This document shows, one piece after another, positions 16,082 to 26,246 of a stretch of DNA of 58,282 nt. Every line of letters begins with the position of its first letter. Positions within the stretch are counted from its first letter, which is position 1. This DNA comes from Poseidonocella sedimentorum. Its GTDB lineage: Bacteria > Pseudomonadota > Alphaproteobacteria > Rhodobacterales > Rhodobacteraceae. The notes beneath the pieces were generated by a model that saw only the letters and a program-made list of their open reading frames with translations, was not told where the DNA came from and searched no databases. A program made the translations under genes and the position numbers. The stretch is from the NCBI RefSeq assembly GCF_900116005.1, contig NZ_FOYI01000015.1, positions 1 through 58,282 of the forward strand, given 5' to 3'.

Positions 16082-18343
16082 TCAGCCACACTTCGAATGT
16101 CCGCAGCTCCCGCACGTCATACATCCCTCGACCATGCGCATGTCATACTGCCCACAGCTCGGACAGGCCGGCCCCTTAGGCGCGTCGAGGTTAACAACCT
16201 GCGCCTGCGGGTCGCTCTTGAGCCCCAAACCCTCGCCTTCGATGAAGCCGATCGAAATCAGATGCGTCTCGATCACTCCGCCGATCGCCGCCAAGATCGA
16301 AGGAATGTACTTGCCCTGCATCCACGCCCCGCCGCGCGGATCGAAGACCGCCTTGAGCTCCTCCACCACGAAGGACACATCGCCCCCCCGCCGGAACACC
16401 GCCGAGATCATCCGCGTGAGCGCCACCGTCCAGGCGAAGTGCTCCATGTTCTTGGAGTTGATGAAGACCTCGAATGGCCGCCGCCGACCGCCAACAAGAA
16501 TATCGTTCACGGTCAAGTAGATGGCATGTTCGCTATCGGGCCATTTGAGCTTGTAGGTCTGCCCCTCGAGCGCTTGTGGCCGGTCGAGCGGGTCGGACAT
16601 ATAGATGACATCTGCGCCCTGATCCGCCTCCGGTGCGGTCTCGGAGGTCTCCGAAACGCTCAGGACCGACCCGGTCACCTCATTCGGCCGATAGGTCGTG
16701 CACCCTTTGCAGCCCGTCTCATAGGCCTGCATGTAGACGTCCTTGAACGCCTCAAAACCGATATCTTCGGGGCAGTTGATCGTCTTGGAAATCGAACTGT
16801 CGACCCACTTTTGCGCCGCCGCCTGCATCTTGACATGATCGGAGGGCGCAAGCGTCTGAGCGTTCACGAAGTAGTCGGGAAGCTCCTTGTCGCCAAACTT
16901 CTCACGCCACATTTGCACGGCATAATCAACGACTTCCTCTTCCGTACGCGAGCCGTCCTTCTGCAAGACCTTGCGCGTGTAGGCATAGGCAAAGACCGGT
17001 TCGATGCCCGAGGACACATTGCCCGCATAGAGCGAAATCGTCCCGGTGGGCGCAATCGAGGTCAAAAGCGCATTGCGGATCCCGTGCTCGGCGATCTCTG
17101 CACGAAGGTCCTCATCCATGCCCTGCATCGTGCCGCTGCCAAGATAGCCCTCTGCGTCAAAGAGCGGAAAGGCGCCTTTCTCCTTCGCCAGTTGCACCGA
17201 AGCGCGGTAGGCGGCGCGGGCGATGCTGTGCAACCAGCGCTCGGTCTGACGCGCCGCTTCGTCCGAGCCGTAGCGCAGCCCGGTCATCAGGAGCGCGTCG
17301 GCGAGGCCCGTGACCCCGAGGCCGATGCGGCGTTTGGCGTGCGCCTCATCCGCTTGTTCTTTCAGTGGAAATCTGGACGCGTCGACGACATTGTCCATCA
17401 TCCGCACGGCCGTGGCGACCAGATCATTCAGCGCGGTTTCATCGAGTGCGGCGGCGTCTTCGAACGGGTCCGTGACCAGCCGCGCGAGGTTGATCGAGCC
17501 GAGCAGACAGGCCCCGTAGGGCGGCAGCGGCTGCTCGCCGCAGGGATTGGTCGCCGCGATGGTCTCGCAGTAGTTGAGGTTGTTGGCCTCGTTGATCCGG
17601 TCGATGAAGATCACACCCGGCTCGGCATAATCATAGGTCGCGCGCATGATCTTGTTCCACAAATCGCGCGCCGGCAGCGTTTTGAACACCCGCCCGTCGA
17701 ACTCGAGATCCCAGCTCCCGTCCGCCTTCACCGCCTGCATGAAATCATCGGTGACCAGCACCGAGAGGTTGAACATCCGGAGCCGGGCGGAATCTGCTTT
17801 GGCGGAAATAAAGTCTTCAATATCAGGGTGATCGCAGCGCATCGTGGCCATCATCGCACCGCGACGCGAGCCCGCTGACATGATCGTGCGACACATCGCG
17901 TCCCACACATCCATGAAGCTCAGGGGCCCCGAGGCGTCGGCCGCCACGCCTTTCACATCGGCGCCGCGCGGGCGGATGGTGGAGAAGTCGTAGCCGATGC
18001 CGCCGCCCTGCTGCATGGTGAGCGCGGCTTCCTTGAGCATGTCGAAAATGCCGCCCATGCTGTCGGGGATCGTGCCCATGACGAAGCAGTTGAAGAGGGT
18101 GACGGACCGCCCCGTCCCAGCCCCGGCGGTGATCCGGCCTGCGGGCAGAAACTTGAAGTCTTCCAAGGCTTTGTAGAAGGTGTCTTCCCAGTCCTCGGGC
18201 GCTTTCTCGACGCTCGCGAGCGCCCGCGCAATGCGGCGCCAGCTGTCCTCGACGGTGGTGTCGATGGGCGAGCCGTCGGCAGACTTGAAGCGATATTTCA
18301 TATCCCAGATCGAGGCGGCGATGGGGGCGGCGAAGCGCGACAT
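16082..18343 (-). CDS. nrdJ: Adenosylcobalamin-dependent (class II) ribonucleotide reductase
   Basis: The product (753 aa from the chosen start) shows class II NrdJ hallmarks: FNCFVMGTIPDSMGGIFDML (redox cysteine region), the glycine-rich MQQGGGIGYDFS, NPCGEQPLPPYGACLLGSIN containing the radical-site cysteine, and a C-terminal cysteine tail (CPSCGQYDMRMVEGCMTCGS then CGHSKCG) that reduces the active site. It makes deoxyribonucleotides independently of oxygen using coenzyme B12. The ATG at 18341-18343 is preceded by AAGGGA, about 11 bases upstream; the longer frame to 18373 lacks this. It is the first clear core gene next to the island and is divergent from the DUF1489 gene. A possible NrdR-type palindrome lies at 18433-18444. 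Confidence 0.95.
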   Translation of the reverse strand: MSRFAAPIAASIWDMKYRFKSADGSPIDTTVEDSWRRIARALASVEKAPEDWEDTFYKALEDFKFLPAGRITAGAGTGRSVTLFNCFVMGTIPDSMGGIFDMLKEAALTMQQGGGIGYDFSTIRPRGADVKGVAADASGPLSFMDVWDAMCRTIMSAGSRRGAMMATMRCDHPDIEDFISAKADSARLRMFNLSVLVTDDFMQAVKADGSWDLEFDGRVFKTLPARDLWNKIMRATYDYAEPGVIFIDRINEANNLNYCETIAATNPCGEQPLPPYGACLLGSINLARLVTDPFEDAAALDETALNDLVATAVRMMDNVVDASRFPLKEQADEAHAKRRIGLGVTGLADALLMTGLRYGSDEAARQTERWLHSIARAAYRASVQLAKEKGAFPLFDAEGYLGSGTMQGMDEDLRAEIAEHGIRNALLTSIAPTGTISLYAGNVSSGIEPVFAYAYTRKVLQKDGSRTEEEVVDYAVQMWREKFGDKELPDYFVNAQTLAPSDHVKMQAAAQKWVDSSISKTINCPEDIGFEAFKDVYMQAYETGCKGCTTYRPNEVTGSVLSVSETSETAPEADQGADVIYMSDPLDRPQALEGQTYKLKWPDSEHAIYLTVNDILVGGRRRPFEVFINSKNMEHFAWTVALTRMISAVFRRGGDVSFVVEELKAVFDPRGGAWMQGKYIPSILAAIGGVIETHLISIGFIEGEGLGLKSDPQAQVVNLDAPKGPACPSCGQYDMRMVEGCMTCGSCGHSKCG

Positions 18344-18432
18344 GGCAAGCGATTCCCTTGGCTGATGAGGCATCCAATCTACCTTACCTCTCGGGGCAGT
18401 TACAACTGCTTGCCTGTCCTGCTGAATAACCT

Positions 18433-18444
18433 ACAATATTTTGT
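18433..18444. promoter_or_regulatory. Possible NrdR-like palindrome upstream of nrdJ
   Basis: ACAATATTTTGT is a near-perfect palindrome in the divergent nrdJ/DUF1489 promoter region and resembles half of the NrdR-box pattern seen upstream of ribonucleotide reductase genes. I do not see a clear second box at the usual spacing, so the assignment is weak. Confidence 0.3.
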
Positions 18445-18475
18445 GGGGCCTGTGGATGAACCTGTGGAAGAATCT

Positions 18476-18904
18476 GTGAGCAAAATCAATCTGATCAAAC
18501 TGAGCGTCGGCACCGAGAGCGTCGAGGACCTGATCCACTGGCAGGCGTCGGGCCGCAGCGTGAGTGAGGACGGGCTGCCGCGCCATGTCACGCGGATGTG
18601 GCCCAAGCGCGAGGCCGAGCTGCTTCAGGGCGGCTCGATCTATTGGGTGATCAAGGGAAATATCCTTGCGCGGCAACGCGTTGTGCGTCTCGATGAGGTG
18701 ATCCGGCAAGATGGGATCCGCCGCTGCGGCATCGTGCTTGACCGCGAGGTGATGCTCACCCGCCCTGCCCCGCGCCGCCCGTTTCAGGGCTGGCGCTATC
18801 TCAAACCAGAGGACGCGCCGGCCGATCTGCCCGCGTCTCGCGCCGCGGAAACCGCTCTTCCGGCCGATCTCGACGCCGCGCTCACCGAAATCGGTATTCT
18901 CTGA
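18476..18904 (+). CDS. DUF1489 family protein
   Basis: The 142-aa protein starts VSKINLIKLSVGTESVEDL, continues with VTRMWPKREAELLQGGSIYW and ends in CGIVLDREVMLTRPAPRRPF and GWRYL. This is the DUF1489 pattern, a conserved family of alphaproteobacteria with no established function. The GTG at 18476 is chosen over the upstream ATG at 18365 because GGAAG lies just before it and the family begins at this point. It is divergent from nrdJ and stands alone. The protein is soluble, without signal peptide or transmembrane segments. Confidence 0.88.
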   Translation: MSKINLIKLSVGTESVEDLIHWQASGRSVSEDGLPRHVTRMWPKREAELLQGGSIYWVIKGNILARQRVVRLDEVIRQDGIRRCGIVLDREVMLTRPAPRRPFQGWRYLKPEDAPADLPASRAAETALPADLDAALTEIGIL

Positions 18905-18984
18905 CCGCTCCCACATCTGCGCATCGCGATGACGTCGCGCCAATGGGCCCCCGTCTTGCGCGACCCCGTCTTGCGCGACTCTGC

Positions 18985-19980
18985 TCAGAAGCCGAAGAGC
19001 GACGTGAGATTGTTGCCGAAGGCAGAGCGCCCGCCGTCGATCACAGAGCCGGCAACGCTCGATTGCGGCGGGCTCACGGCACTCTGCGCGCCGAAGGGAA
19101 GGCTCAGGCCGAGGCGGATCTCGTGGCCGTCGCCGTCGAACTCCTCGCCACCGCCTTCGAGCCGCAGGTTGCGGTCGACATATTCAACGCTCGCCATCAG
19201 CGGCAGCCCCGCGACACCCCCGAGATCGTATCCCGCGCCGATGCCCAGAGCCGTGCCGCTGTACTCATCAATGCCGCCGAGGTCATCGAGGCTTGCGCGG
19301 GTGATCCCGCCGAAGAGCGTCAACTGGCCGCGGCTGTAGGCACCGCCGAGGCCGAGGACGTTGATCCCCTCGCCATCGATCTCGGTGCGGCCCCAGAGCC
19401 CCCCGATGACCGCTTCCGGCATCGGGCGCGCCGCATAGCGCGCGCCGTATTCCGTGCCGGTGTCTTCGCCCTCAAGATCGCCGATCGCTTCGATGCGGCC
19501 GTAGTAAACCTCAAAATCGGAGAAGGAATAATCGTAGCCGCCGGTCACCCCGTAGGAATTGAACCGCAGATCGTCATCGGGCCCGGAAAAGCCCGTGCGC
19601 TCGAAGTAGACCCCAAGTTCGCCGCCATAATTGTAGCGATAGCGCGGCGCAACGCTGAAGCCGGAGAGATCAAGCTCGCCGTCGGCCTCCAGTGTTTCCA
19701 GATCAAGCCGCAACTCGGCGCCGAACCCCGCATCGGGCCGCCGACCGAAAGCCACATCGCCGGACAGCATGAGACTGCGACGGTCGAAATCCTCGCCCTC
19801 GATCTCACCGTTGCCATAGCCGAGCGTCGCCGTGCCGGAATAGAGGGGCGCTTCGCTCGCGCGTCCGAGCACGTTTTGGCCCGACACCTCGCCCGTGGGC
19901 AGGGTCTGCGCGGCGAGCGACGACCCGATCACTGCGGGCACGAGGGCGACGAGACGATGTCTGAACGGGGTGTTGGACAC
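18985..19980 (-). CDS. Outer-membrane beta-barrel (porin-like) protein
   Basis: The 331-aa protein has a signal-peptide-like N-terminus (RHRLVALVPAVIGSSLAAQT). Many alternating hydrophobic/polar beta strands follow, rich in Gly and Tyr (YSGTATLGYGNGEIEG, YDYSFSDFEVYYGRIEAIGD), with a C-terminal phenylalanine (NLTSLFGF), the end recognised by the Bam machinery. It is acidic in the loops, as usual for marine roseobacter porins. The start is GTG at 19978-19980, with AAGGAA about ten bases upstream. Substrate cannot be told. It lies between the DUF1489 gene (convergent) and hisG. Confidence 0.75.
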   Translation of the reverse strand: MSNTPFRHRLVALVPAVIGSSLAAQTLPTGEVSGQNVLGRASEAPLYSGTATLGYGNGEIEGEDFDRRSLMLSGDVAFGRRPDAGFGAELRLDLETLEADGELDLSGFSVAPRYRYNYGGELGVYFERTGFSGPDDDLRFNSYGVTGGYDYSFSDFEVYYGRIEAIGDLEGEDTGTEYGARYAARPMPEAVIGGLWGRTEIDGEGINVLGLGGAYSRGQLTLFGGITRASLDDLGGIDEYSGTALGIGAGYDLGGVAGLPLMASVEYVDRNLRLEGGGEEFDGDGHEIRLGLSLPFGAQSAVSPPQSSVAGSVIDGGRSAFGNNLTSLFGF

Positions 19981-20117
19981 GGGAAAATTCCTTGCGCACT
20001 TGAATAATGGTCAGCCACCGATAGCGCCGGGCCCCCGTTCTGACGAGGCATTTCTTGTCGCGGCGCCCCGAGGCCCGCGCAGTGTTGCAACCGCATCACG
20101 CGGAGGAAAGCGCAGGC

Positions 20118-20825
20118 TCAGCGCGGCGCGCGGTCGATGCCCAGCATCTCCTGCAACTGTGCGAGGGTGGCGCGATCCGTCTCGTCAAAGGCGGCGCGGC
20201 GCGACTTGAACAGCGTCGCCTGGCTGCGGAGGATCAGCCCGTCTTCGAGAATGCGCAGGTGGTTGGCGCGCAAGGTCTCGCCCGTCGAGGTGATGTCGGC
20301 GATGGCCTCGGCGGTCTCGTTCTTGACGGTCCCCTCGGTCGCGCCCTGGCTGTCCACGAGCCGGTAATCGGCCACGCCCTCGGCCTGGAGGAAATCGCGC
20401 ACCAGCCGGTGGTATTTCGTCGCGATCCGAAGGCGGCGGCCATGGGTGGCGCGGAAAGCGCGGGCGGCGGCGTCGAGATCTTCGAGCGTCGTCACATCGA
20501 CCCAGAAGGCCGGCACCGCGAGGATGAGGTTGGCCTCGCCAAACCCCATAGGCGCGAGCGGTTTGACCTGCTGCTCCCAGTTGGCGAGCTTTTCCTCGAT
20601 GAGATCATTGCCGGTCACGCCGAGGTGAATGCGCCCCGCGACAAGCTCGCGCGGGATCTCGCCCGCCGAAAGCAGCACCAGTTCGACCCCGTCGATCCCC
20701 TCCACCTCGGCCGCATATTCGCGCTCCGAGCCGGTGCGGCGCAGCGCGATGCCGCGTTTTCCGAACCACTGGAAGGTCTTCTCCATGAGCCTGCCCTTGG
20801 AGGGCACGCCGAGCTTGAGGGTCAT
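20118..20825 (-). CDS. hisG: ATP phosphoribosyltransferase, short form
   Basis: At 235 aa this is the short HisG, which lacks the C-terminal regulatory domain and needs HisZ. It starts MTLKLGVPSKGRLMEKTFQW and holds SAGEIPRELVAGRIHLGVTG and the PRPP-binding GATEGTVKNETAEAIADITS. It catalyses the first step of histidine synthesis, joining ATP and PRPP. Its ATG overlaps the hisZ stop (ATGA), so hisS-hisZ-hisG form a translationally coupled minus-strand operon with hisG last. The protein is complete. Confidence 0.96.
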   Translation of the reverse strand: MTLKLGVPSKGRLMEKTFQWFGKRGIALRRTGSEREYAAEVEGIDGVELVLLSAGEIPRELVAGRIHLGVTGNDLIEEKLANWEQQVKPLAPMGFGEANLILAVPAFWVDVTTLEDLDAAARAFRATHGRRLRIATKYHRLVRDFLQAEGVADYRLVDSQGATEGTVKNETAEAIADITSTGETLRANHLRILEDGLILRSQATLFKSRRAAFDETDRATLAQLQEMLGIDRAPR

Positions 20826-21907
20826 CGCGCGGCCTCCAGTTCGAGCTTGAGCCCGGGGCGGATCACGCCGCCCACGGCCGGGATCTCGCGCCCCTGCCCC
20901 AACTGGCGGGTGAGCGCGTCGTAGCGCCCGCCGGTGGCGACGGGCGGCAGGTCGGGACGGCCCTCGGCGAAAAAGCCGAAGACGAACCCGTCGTAATATT
21001 CCATCGAGCTGCGCCCGTAGCTTGCTTCGAAACCGAGCGCGTCGAGCGCGATGCCGCGGCGGGCGAGCGCTTCCATCCGGTCTTCCATCCGCGACACGCT
21101 GGCGCTGATCGCGGGCAAATCGACAGCCAGATCGCGCAGGTGTTCCAGCGCGAAGGGCATGGTTTCCTCGATGGCAAGCAGCGCGTCGAGCATCTCACAC
21201 TCGTGGGACGAAAGCGGCGGCTCGGAGGCGTCTTCTTGCAATGCCTTGATCCGGCTCAGGATTTCCCCTTCGGAGCGGAGCCCGATGGCGGGGGCGATCC
21301 CGCTCAGCGGATCGGCGGCGGTGAGCAACGCAAGCCGCGCGGGCGGGACAGGCGCACGGCCCGAGAACCGCTCGATCAGCGCGCGAAAGCGGCGCGGATG
21401 CCAGATGTGGCGGGCGAGCGCGGCCTTGCGAGCCTCGCTGGTGCGCAGCCCGGCGACGGCCGCCGAAAGCATCCCGATATCGCCCGTCATGCGGCGCAGG
21501 GAGAGGCCCGCGAGCGCCGCGTCGATCGCCGCGAAAACCTCCGCTTCGGCATCGGCGGGCGCGCTGCGGTCGAAGATCTCGAACCCCACCTGGAGGTATT
21601 CGTTGGCCCGGTCCGGGTCGCTCTCCTGCCGCCGGAAGACCTCGCCGGCATAGGTGTAGCGCGCGGGCTCGGCGCCCTCGGCCATGTGCATCTGGACGAC
21701 CGGGACGGTGAAATCGGGGCGCAGCATCTGCTCGCCGCGCAGCGCGTCGTCGGTCACATAGGCCCGGCCCCGGATATCCTCGCCGTAGAGGTCGAGCAGG
21801 GTCTCGGCCGGCTGGAGCACGGGCGTCTCGACCGGCACGGCGCCGAGCGCTTCGAACCGGGCGCGGAGGCGCGCGGCCTCGGCGAGAATGTCGGCACGGG
21901 TCGGCAT
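20822..21907 (-). CDS. hisZ: ATP phosphoribosyltransferase regulatory subunit
   Basis: The 361-aa protein is a HisRS-like paralogue: VPVETPVLQPAETLLDLYGE, YTYAGEVFRRQESDPDRANE and GFEASYGRSSMEYYDGFVFG follow the class II synthetase fold without the anticodon-binding domain. HisZ forms a hetero-octamer with short HisG and gives it activity and histidine feedback. The ATG overlaps the hisS stop by one base (TGATG) and its own stop overlaps hisG by four. A longer frame to 22006 is ignored because it lies inside hisS. Confidence 0.95.
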   Translation of the reverse strand: MPTRADILAEAARLRARFEALGAVPVETPVLQPAETLLDLYGEDIRGRAYVTDDALRGEQMLRPDFTVPVVQMHMAEGAEPARYTYAGEVFRRQESDPDRANEYLQVGFEIFDRSAPADAEAEVFAAIDAALAGLSLRRMTGDIGMLSAAVAGLRTSEARKAALARHIWHPRRFRALIERFSGRAPVPPARLALLTAADPLSGIAPAIGLRSEGEILSRIKALQEDASEPPLSSHECEMLDALLAIEETMPFALEHLRDLAVDLPAISASVSRMEDRMEALARRGIALDALGFEASYGRSSMEYYDGFVFGFFAEGRPDLPPVATGGRYDALTRQLGQGREIPAVGGVIRPGLKLELEAAR

Positions 21908-23511
21908 CAGGCGGGGCTCTCGGGGCTCTGGCTGTCGAGGATCTCGCGGACCTTGGCCACGAGCGCATCGCGCGACACCTCGACCTGGCTCGGGCGCTCC
22001 TTCCATTCTTCAAGCGTCGCGTTTTCGGCGATTTTTGCGCCGAGGATGAGGTCCTTGATCTGAACCACGCCGCGCGCGTGTTCATCGCCGCCCTGGATGA
22101 TCGCCACTGGTGCTGCGCGGCGGTCGGCGTATTTGAGCTGGTTGCCGAAGTTCTTGGGATTGCCGAGATACACCTCGGCGCGGATGCCCGCAGACCGCAA
22201 CTCGGCCACCATCGACTGGTAATCCGCCATGCGGTCGCGGTCCATCACCGTGACGACCACGGGGCCGCATTCGATGCTTTCGATCCGGCCCTTTTCGCGC
22301 AGCGCGGCGAGCAGCCGGTCGACCCCGATGGAGACCCCCACGGCGGGGACCTTCTGGCCGGTGAAGCGCGCCACGAGGTCATCGTAGCGCCCGCCCCCGG
22401 CCACCGAGCCGAACTGGCGCGGGCGGCCTTTTTCGTCGAGGATCTCAAAAGTCAGCTCGGCCTCGAAGACCGGGCCGGTGTAATAGCCGAGGCCGCGCAC
22501 GACCGAGGGGTCGATCACGATCCGGTCGGGGCCGTAGCCTTGGGCGGCCAGCAGGGAGGCGATCTTTTCGAGTTCCTCCAGGCCATCCAAACCTTCATGA
22601 TACGCACCTATTTCCTGGTGCATATCCAAATTCCCTTCGCCCATAAGGCTCCGAAGATTCGAAAGAGTTTCTTCGTTGTTTTTTCCTCGAGCGAGCATAA
22701 ACGAAAGAACGCGTCCTGCGTCGACCTCTGATAGCCCCACACCTTCGATAAAGGCTCCTGACTGATCTTTTCGGCCGCTAGTGAGCAACTCAAAAACGCC
22801 GTTACCACCAACTTTGTCAAACTTGTCAATCGTCCGAAGAATCGCTTCAGGGTCCACAAAATCGTAATCGCCGAGATTTAGTTCTGGGTCGCTAAGCGAA
22901 CGAGGATTCTTACGGAGCTCGCGTGTATGCTCATTGTCAGGAAGTAAGCCTAAGATAATTCCATTCAAAACCTTCCGGTTGTTGATGCGCACAATGTAGT
23001 CGCCGCGCGGAATTCCAAGATCTTCCAGCGTGTCCGACAGCATGGCGCAGATCTCGGCATCGGCGGCCATGGAGGCCGTGCCGACCGTATCCGCATCGCA
23101 TTGATAAAACTGGCGAAACCGCCCCGGCCCCGGCTTTTCGTTGCGCCAGACCGGGCCCATCGCGTAGCGGCGGTAGGGGGTGGGCAGATCGTTGCGGTGC
23201 TGGGCGTAGACGCGGGCGAGCGGCGCGGTCAGGTCGTAGCGCAGCGCGAGCCAGTCGCCGCGCCCGCTGTCGTCGTCCTCCTGCCAGGCAAAGACGCCCT
23301 CGTTTGGCCGGTCCACATCAGGGAGAAACTTGCCAAGCGCCTCAACCGTCTCCACCGCGGAGCTTTCAAGCGCATCGAAGCCGTAGCGATGATAGACGGC
23401 GGCGATCTTGCCCAGCATCTCGGTCCGCGCGCGCACATCGCCGCCGAAATAGTCGCGGAACCCCTTCGGCGTCTGGGCCTTGGGGCGGGTTTGTTTCTTC
23501 TGCTTCGCCAT
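21907..23511 (-). CDS. hisS: Histidyl-tRNA synthetase
   Basis: The 534-aa class II synthetase charges tRNA-His. Visible parts are motif 2 ([20 protein letters not shown]), the histidine-specific segments [14 protein letters not shown] and [13 protein letters not shown], motif 3 ([14 protein letters not shown]), and a C-terminal anticodon-binding domain from about residue 425. Residues about 172-307, the insertion region between motifs 2 and 3, are encoded by a markedly AT-richer segment (about 22,590-22,995) than the rest of the gene, although the reading frame is intact. It heads the hisS-hisZ-hisG operon. At 534 aa it is longer than E. coli HisS, as in other roseobacters. Confidence 0.95.
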   Translation of the reverse strand: MAKQKKQTRPKAQTPKGFRDYFGGDVRARTEMLGKIAAVYHRYGFDALESSAVETVEALGKFLPDVDRPNEGVFAWQEDDDSGRGDWLALRYDLTAPLARVYAQHRNDLPTPYRRYAMGPVWRNEKPGPGRFRQFYQCDADTVGTASMAADAEICAMLSDTLEDLGIPRGDYIVRINNRKVLNGIILGLLPDNEHTRELRKNPRSLSDPELNLGDYDFVDPEAILRTIDKFDKVGGNGVFELLTSGRKDQSGAFIEGVGLSEVDAGRVLSFMLARGKNNEETLSNLRSLMGEGNLDMHQEIGAYHEGLDGLEELEKIASLLAAQGYGPDRIVIDPSVVRGLGYYTGPVFEAELTFEILDEKGRPRQFGSVAGGGRYDDLVARFTGQKVPAVGVSIGVDRLLAALREKGRIESIECGPVVVTVMDRDRMADYQSMVAELRSAGIRAEVYLGNPKNFGNQLKYADRRAAPVAIIQGGDEHARGVVQIKDLILGAKIAENATLEEWKERPSQVEVSRDALVAKVREILDSQSPESPA

Positions 23512-23633
23512 CGCGCTCGCGCCTCAGCCGGTCTCGGTCGCCGCAGCCTTTATCGCGACCCGCGCGCAGGGGCAACTGCTTGGGGCCATCCCGCCCCCTT
23601 GGCAGCGCGCCCGAGAGCCCCTAAACGGGGGCC

Positions 23634-23846
23634 ATGAGTGAAGACCGCACCCAAGCGTTGGAAGAAACCCTCGCCCACCTGACCCGACAGTTGGAGGAGC
23701 TGAGCGATGTCGTTGCCGGCCAGGCGACCGAGATCGCGCTGCTGACACGCCGTGTCCAGATGCTGATGGAGCGCGAAGCCGCCCGCGAGAGCGACGGCGG
23801 CGGCGGCAGCGTGGTTCTCGGAGACGAGCGGCCGCCGCATTACTGA
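23634..23846 (+). CDS. slyX: SlyX family protein
   Basis: A 70-aa, strongly helical protein with heptad pattern (ALEETLAHLTRQLEELSDVV, TEIALLTRRVQMLMEREA) and the C-terminal DERPPHY that typifies SlyX (usually PPHY). SlyX proteins are small coiled-coil proteins of unclear function. It diverges from hisS and ends about 160 bases before the isocitrate dehydrogenase gene. The start ATG at 23634 is only weakly preceded by a purine-rich stretch. Confidence 0.85.
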   Translation: MSEDRTQALEETLAHLTRQLEELSDVVAGQATEIALLTRRVQMLMEREAARESDGGGGSVVLGDERPPHY

Positions 23847-23923
23847 GGCGAGCCGGCCCGCAAGGGTCGATCCCGCCGTTTGGGACCGAGCCGCTTCCCA
23901 CAAAACACCCGCGCGAAAATTTC

Positions 23924-23931
23924 TGTATACA
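23924..23931. promoter_or_regulatory. Palindrome TGTATACA upstream of isocitrate dehydrogenase
   Basis: An 8-bp palindrome lies about 75 bases before the isocitrate dehydrogenase start in an AT-rich stretch (TTCTGTATACAAAGG). It could be an operator or part of the promoter. This rests on position and symmetry only. Confidence 0.25.
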
Positions 23932-24004
23932 AAGGTATGCGATTGATCCCGCAGCGCGCCTCGCGTAGAGACAACGCCGAAGCGTCTTTCAGAGGAAACC
24001 AGCC

Positions 24005-26197
24005 ATGCCAGACATCATCTACACGAAAGTCGACGAAGCCCCCGAACTGGCCTCCGCGTCTTTCCTGCCGATCATCCGCAAGTTCGCCGAAGCGGCGGGC
24101 GTCTCGGTCGGCACCAAGGACATCTCGCTCGCCGGCCGGATCCTCGCCGCCTTCCCCGAGCAACTGCCCGAAGACAAGCGGCAATCGGATGACCTTGCCG
24201 AGCTTGGGCAGCTGGTGAAAACCGCTGAGGCCAACGTGATAAAGCTGCCCAACATCTCGGCCTCCGTGCCGCAACTCGTCGCCGCGGTCAAAGAGCTGCA
24301 ATCCCAAGGCTACCCGATCCCCGACTACCCCGAAAATCCTCAGACCGACGCCGAAAAGGACGCCCGCGCAAAATACGACGCGATCAAGGGCTCGGCGGTG
24401 AACCCGGTCCTGCGCGAAGGCAACTCCGACCGCCGCGCGGCCAAGGCCGTCAAAGCTTTCGCCCAGAAAAACCCCCACTCGATGGGCACATGGGACAGCG
24501 CGAGCAAGACCGTCGTCTCCTCCATGTCGGGCGATGATTTCCGCTCCAACGAGGTCTCGGCGACGCTCGCGAAGGACGAAACCGTCTCCATCGTGCACGT
24601 GGGCAACGACGGGACCGAGACCGTGCTGAAAGACGGGCTCTCCTTCCCCGCCGGCACCGTGGTTGACGCGACCTTCATGTCCGCCAAGGCGCTCTCGGCC
24701 TTCATCGAAGAGCAGATCGACGCGACCAAGGACGCAGGCACGCTCTTCTCGCTCCACCTCAAGGCCACGATGATGAAGGTCTCCGACCCGATCCTCTTCG
24801 GCCACGCGGTCCGCGCCTGGCTCAAGCCGGTGTTCGAGGCCCATGGCGACAAGCTCGACGCGCTCGGCGTCAACCCCAACCAGGGGCTCGGCGCGCTGCT
24901 GGAGAAGGTTTCCGGCGAGCCCGAGATCATGGCGGCCATCGAGGCCGTCACCGCCGAGCGTCCGCCGATGTACATGGTCGACTCCGATCGCGGCATCACC
25001 AACCTGCACGTGCCCTCGGACGTCATCATCGACGCCTCCATGCCGGCGCTGATCCGCGCGGGCGGCAAGGGCTGGGGCCCGGATGGCAAGCCGGCCGACA
25101 CCAACTGCGTCATCCCCGACAACAGCTACGCGCCGATCTATGACGAGGCGATCCGCTTCTTCAAGGAAAACGGCGCGCTGGACGTGACCACCGCCGGCAC
25201 GGTCCAGAACCTCGGCCTGATGGCGCAGAAGGCAGAGGAATATGGCTCGCACCCGACCACTTTCGAGATCGCATCGGGCGGCACCGTCGAGATGCGCCTC
25301 TCGGACGGCTCCTTGCTCCACAGCCACACCGTCGAGGCCGGCGACATCTGGCGCTCGGCCAGCACCCGCAAGGCGCCGATCGAGGACTGGGTCCAGCTCG
25401 CCATCGACCGGCAGGCGATCGAGGGCTGTCAGGCGATCTTCTGGCTCGACGCCACCCGCGCCCATGACGCGGAGCTGATCAAATACGTGGAGCCGATCCT
25501 CGCGGCCAAGGGCGTCGCCGACAACTTCGCGATCATGTCCCCCGCCGAAGCCACCCGCGTGACGCTCGAAGAGATCACCGCGGGCCGGAACAGCATTGCC
25601 ATCACCGGCAACGTGCTGCGCGACTACCTGACCGATCTGTTCCCGATCCTCGAGCTCGGCACCTCGGCCAAGATGCTCTCCATCGTCAAGCTGATGCAGG
25701 GCGGCGGCCTCTTCGAGACCGGCGCAGGCGGCTCGGCGCCCAAACACGTCCAACAGCTGGCGCAGGAAAACCACCTCCGCTGGGACAGCCTCGGCGAGTT
25801 CTGCGCGCTTGGCGAGAGCCTCAAGTTCCTCGGCCAGAGCCGCGGCAACGCCAAGGCGGCGGTGCTCGGTGACGCGGTCGACGCGGCGACCCAAGGCATC
25901 CTCGACCATGGCCGCTCGCCGGGCCGCAAGGTCGGCCAGCCCGACAACCGCGACAGCCACTACTGGTTCGCCCGCTACTGGGCCGAAGCGCTGGCGGCAC
26001 AAGACAGCGACGCCGAGCTCGCCGCCCACTTCGCCCCCATCGCCAAGGCTCTGGCCGAAAACGAAGAGGCCATCGTGAGCGAGATCGCCGCGGCCCAAGG
26101 GGACGTCGCCGACCTGGGCGGCTACTACCACACCGACCCGGCCAAAACCGCGGCGGTCATGCGCCCCTCGGCCACGCTGAACGACATCATCGGCTGA
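24005..26197 (+). CDS. icd: NADP-dependent isocitrate dehydrogenase, monomeric type
   Basis: At 730 aa, with the start [40 protein letters not shown], the substrate region [11 protein letters not shown] and [20 protein letters not shown], this is the monomeric IDH, unrelated in length to the 400-aa dimeric form. It oxidises isocitrate to 2-oxoglutarate and CO2 with NADP+ in the TCA cycle. GAGGAAACC lies just before the ATG at 24005. A strong terminator follows at 26221-26246. It is monocistronic. Confidence 0.96.
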   Translation: MPDIIYTKVDEAPELASASFLPIIRKFAEAAGVSVGTKDISLAGRILAAFPEQLPEDKRQSDDLAELGQLVKTAEANVIKLPNISASVPQLVAAVKELQSQGYPIPDYPENPQTDAEKDARAKYDAIKGSAVNPVLREGNSDRRAAKAVKAFAQKNPHSMGTWDSASKTVVSSMSGDDFRSNEVSATLAKDETVSIVHVGNDGTETVLKDGLSFPAGTVVDATFMSAKALSAFIEEQIDATKDAGTLFSLHLKATMMKVSDPILFGHAVRAWLKPVFEAHGDKLDALGVNPNQGLGALLEKVSGEPEIMAAIEAVTAERPPMYMVDSDRGITNLHVPSDVIIDASMPALIRAGGKGWGPDGKPADTNCVIPDNSYAPIYDEAIRFFKENGALDVTTAGTVQNLGLMAQKAEEYGSHPTTFEIASGGTVEMRLSDGSLLHSHTVEAGDIWRSASTRKAPIEDWVQLAIDRQAIEGCQAIFWLDATRAHDAELIKYVEPILAAKGVADNFAIMSPAEATRVTLEEITAGRNSIAITGNVLRDYLTDLFPILELGTSAKMLSIVKLMQGGGLFETGAGGSAPKHVQQLAQENHLRWDSLGEFCALGESLKFLGQSRGNAKAAVLGDAVDAATQGILDHGRSPGRKVGQPDNRDSHYWFARYWAEALAAQDSDAELAAHFAPIAKALAENEEAIVSEIAAAQGDVADLGGYYHTDPAKTAAVMRPSATLNDIIG

Positions 26198-26220
26198 TCC
26201 AACACCAGCCTGACCATCAG

Positions 26221-26246
26221 GGGCGGCGTTCACGCGCCGCCCTTTT
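26221..26246 (+). terminator. Terminator of isocitrate dehydrogenase
   Basis: GGGCGGCG pairs with CGCCGCCC around a six-base loop and is followed by TTTT, 24 bases after the stop codon. Confidence 0.85.

Noticed and set aside
23840-26233. A long minus-strand frame opposite isocitrate dehydrogenase.
   Set aside because: It is the antisense shadow of a clear monomeric IDH gene, with low-complexity composition.
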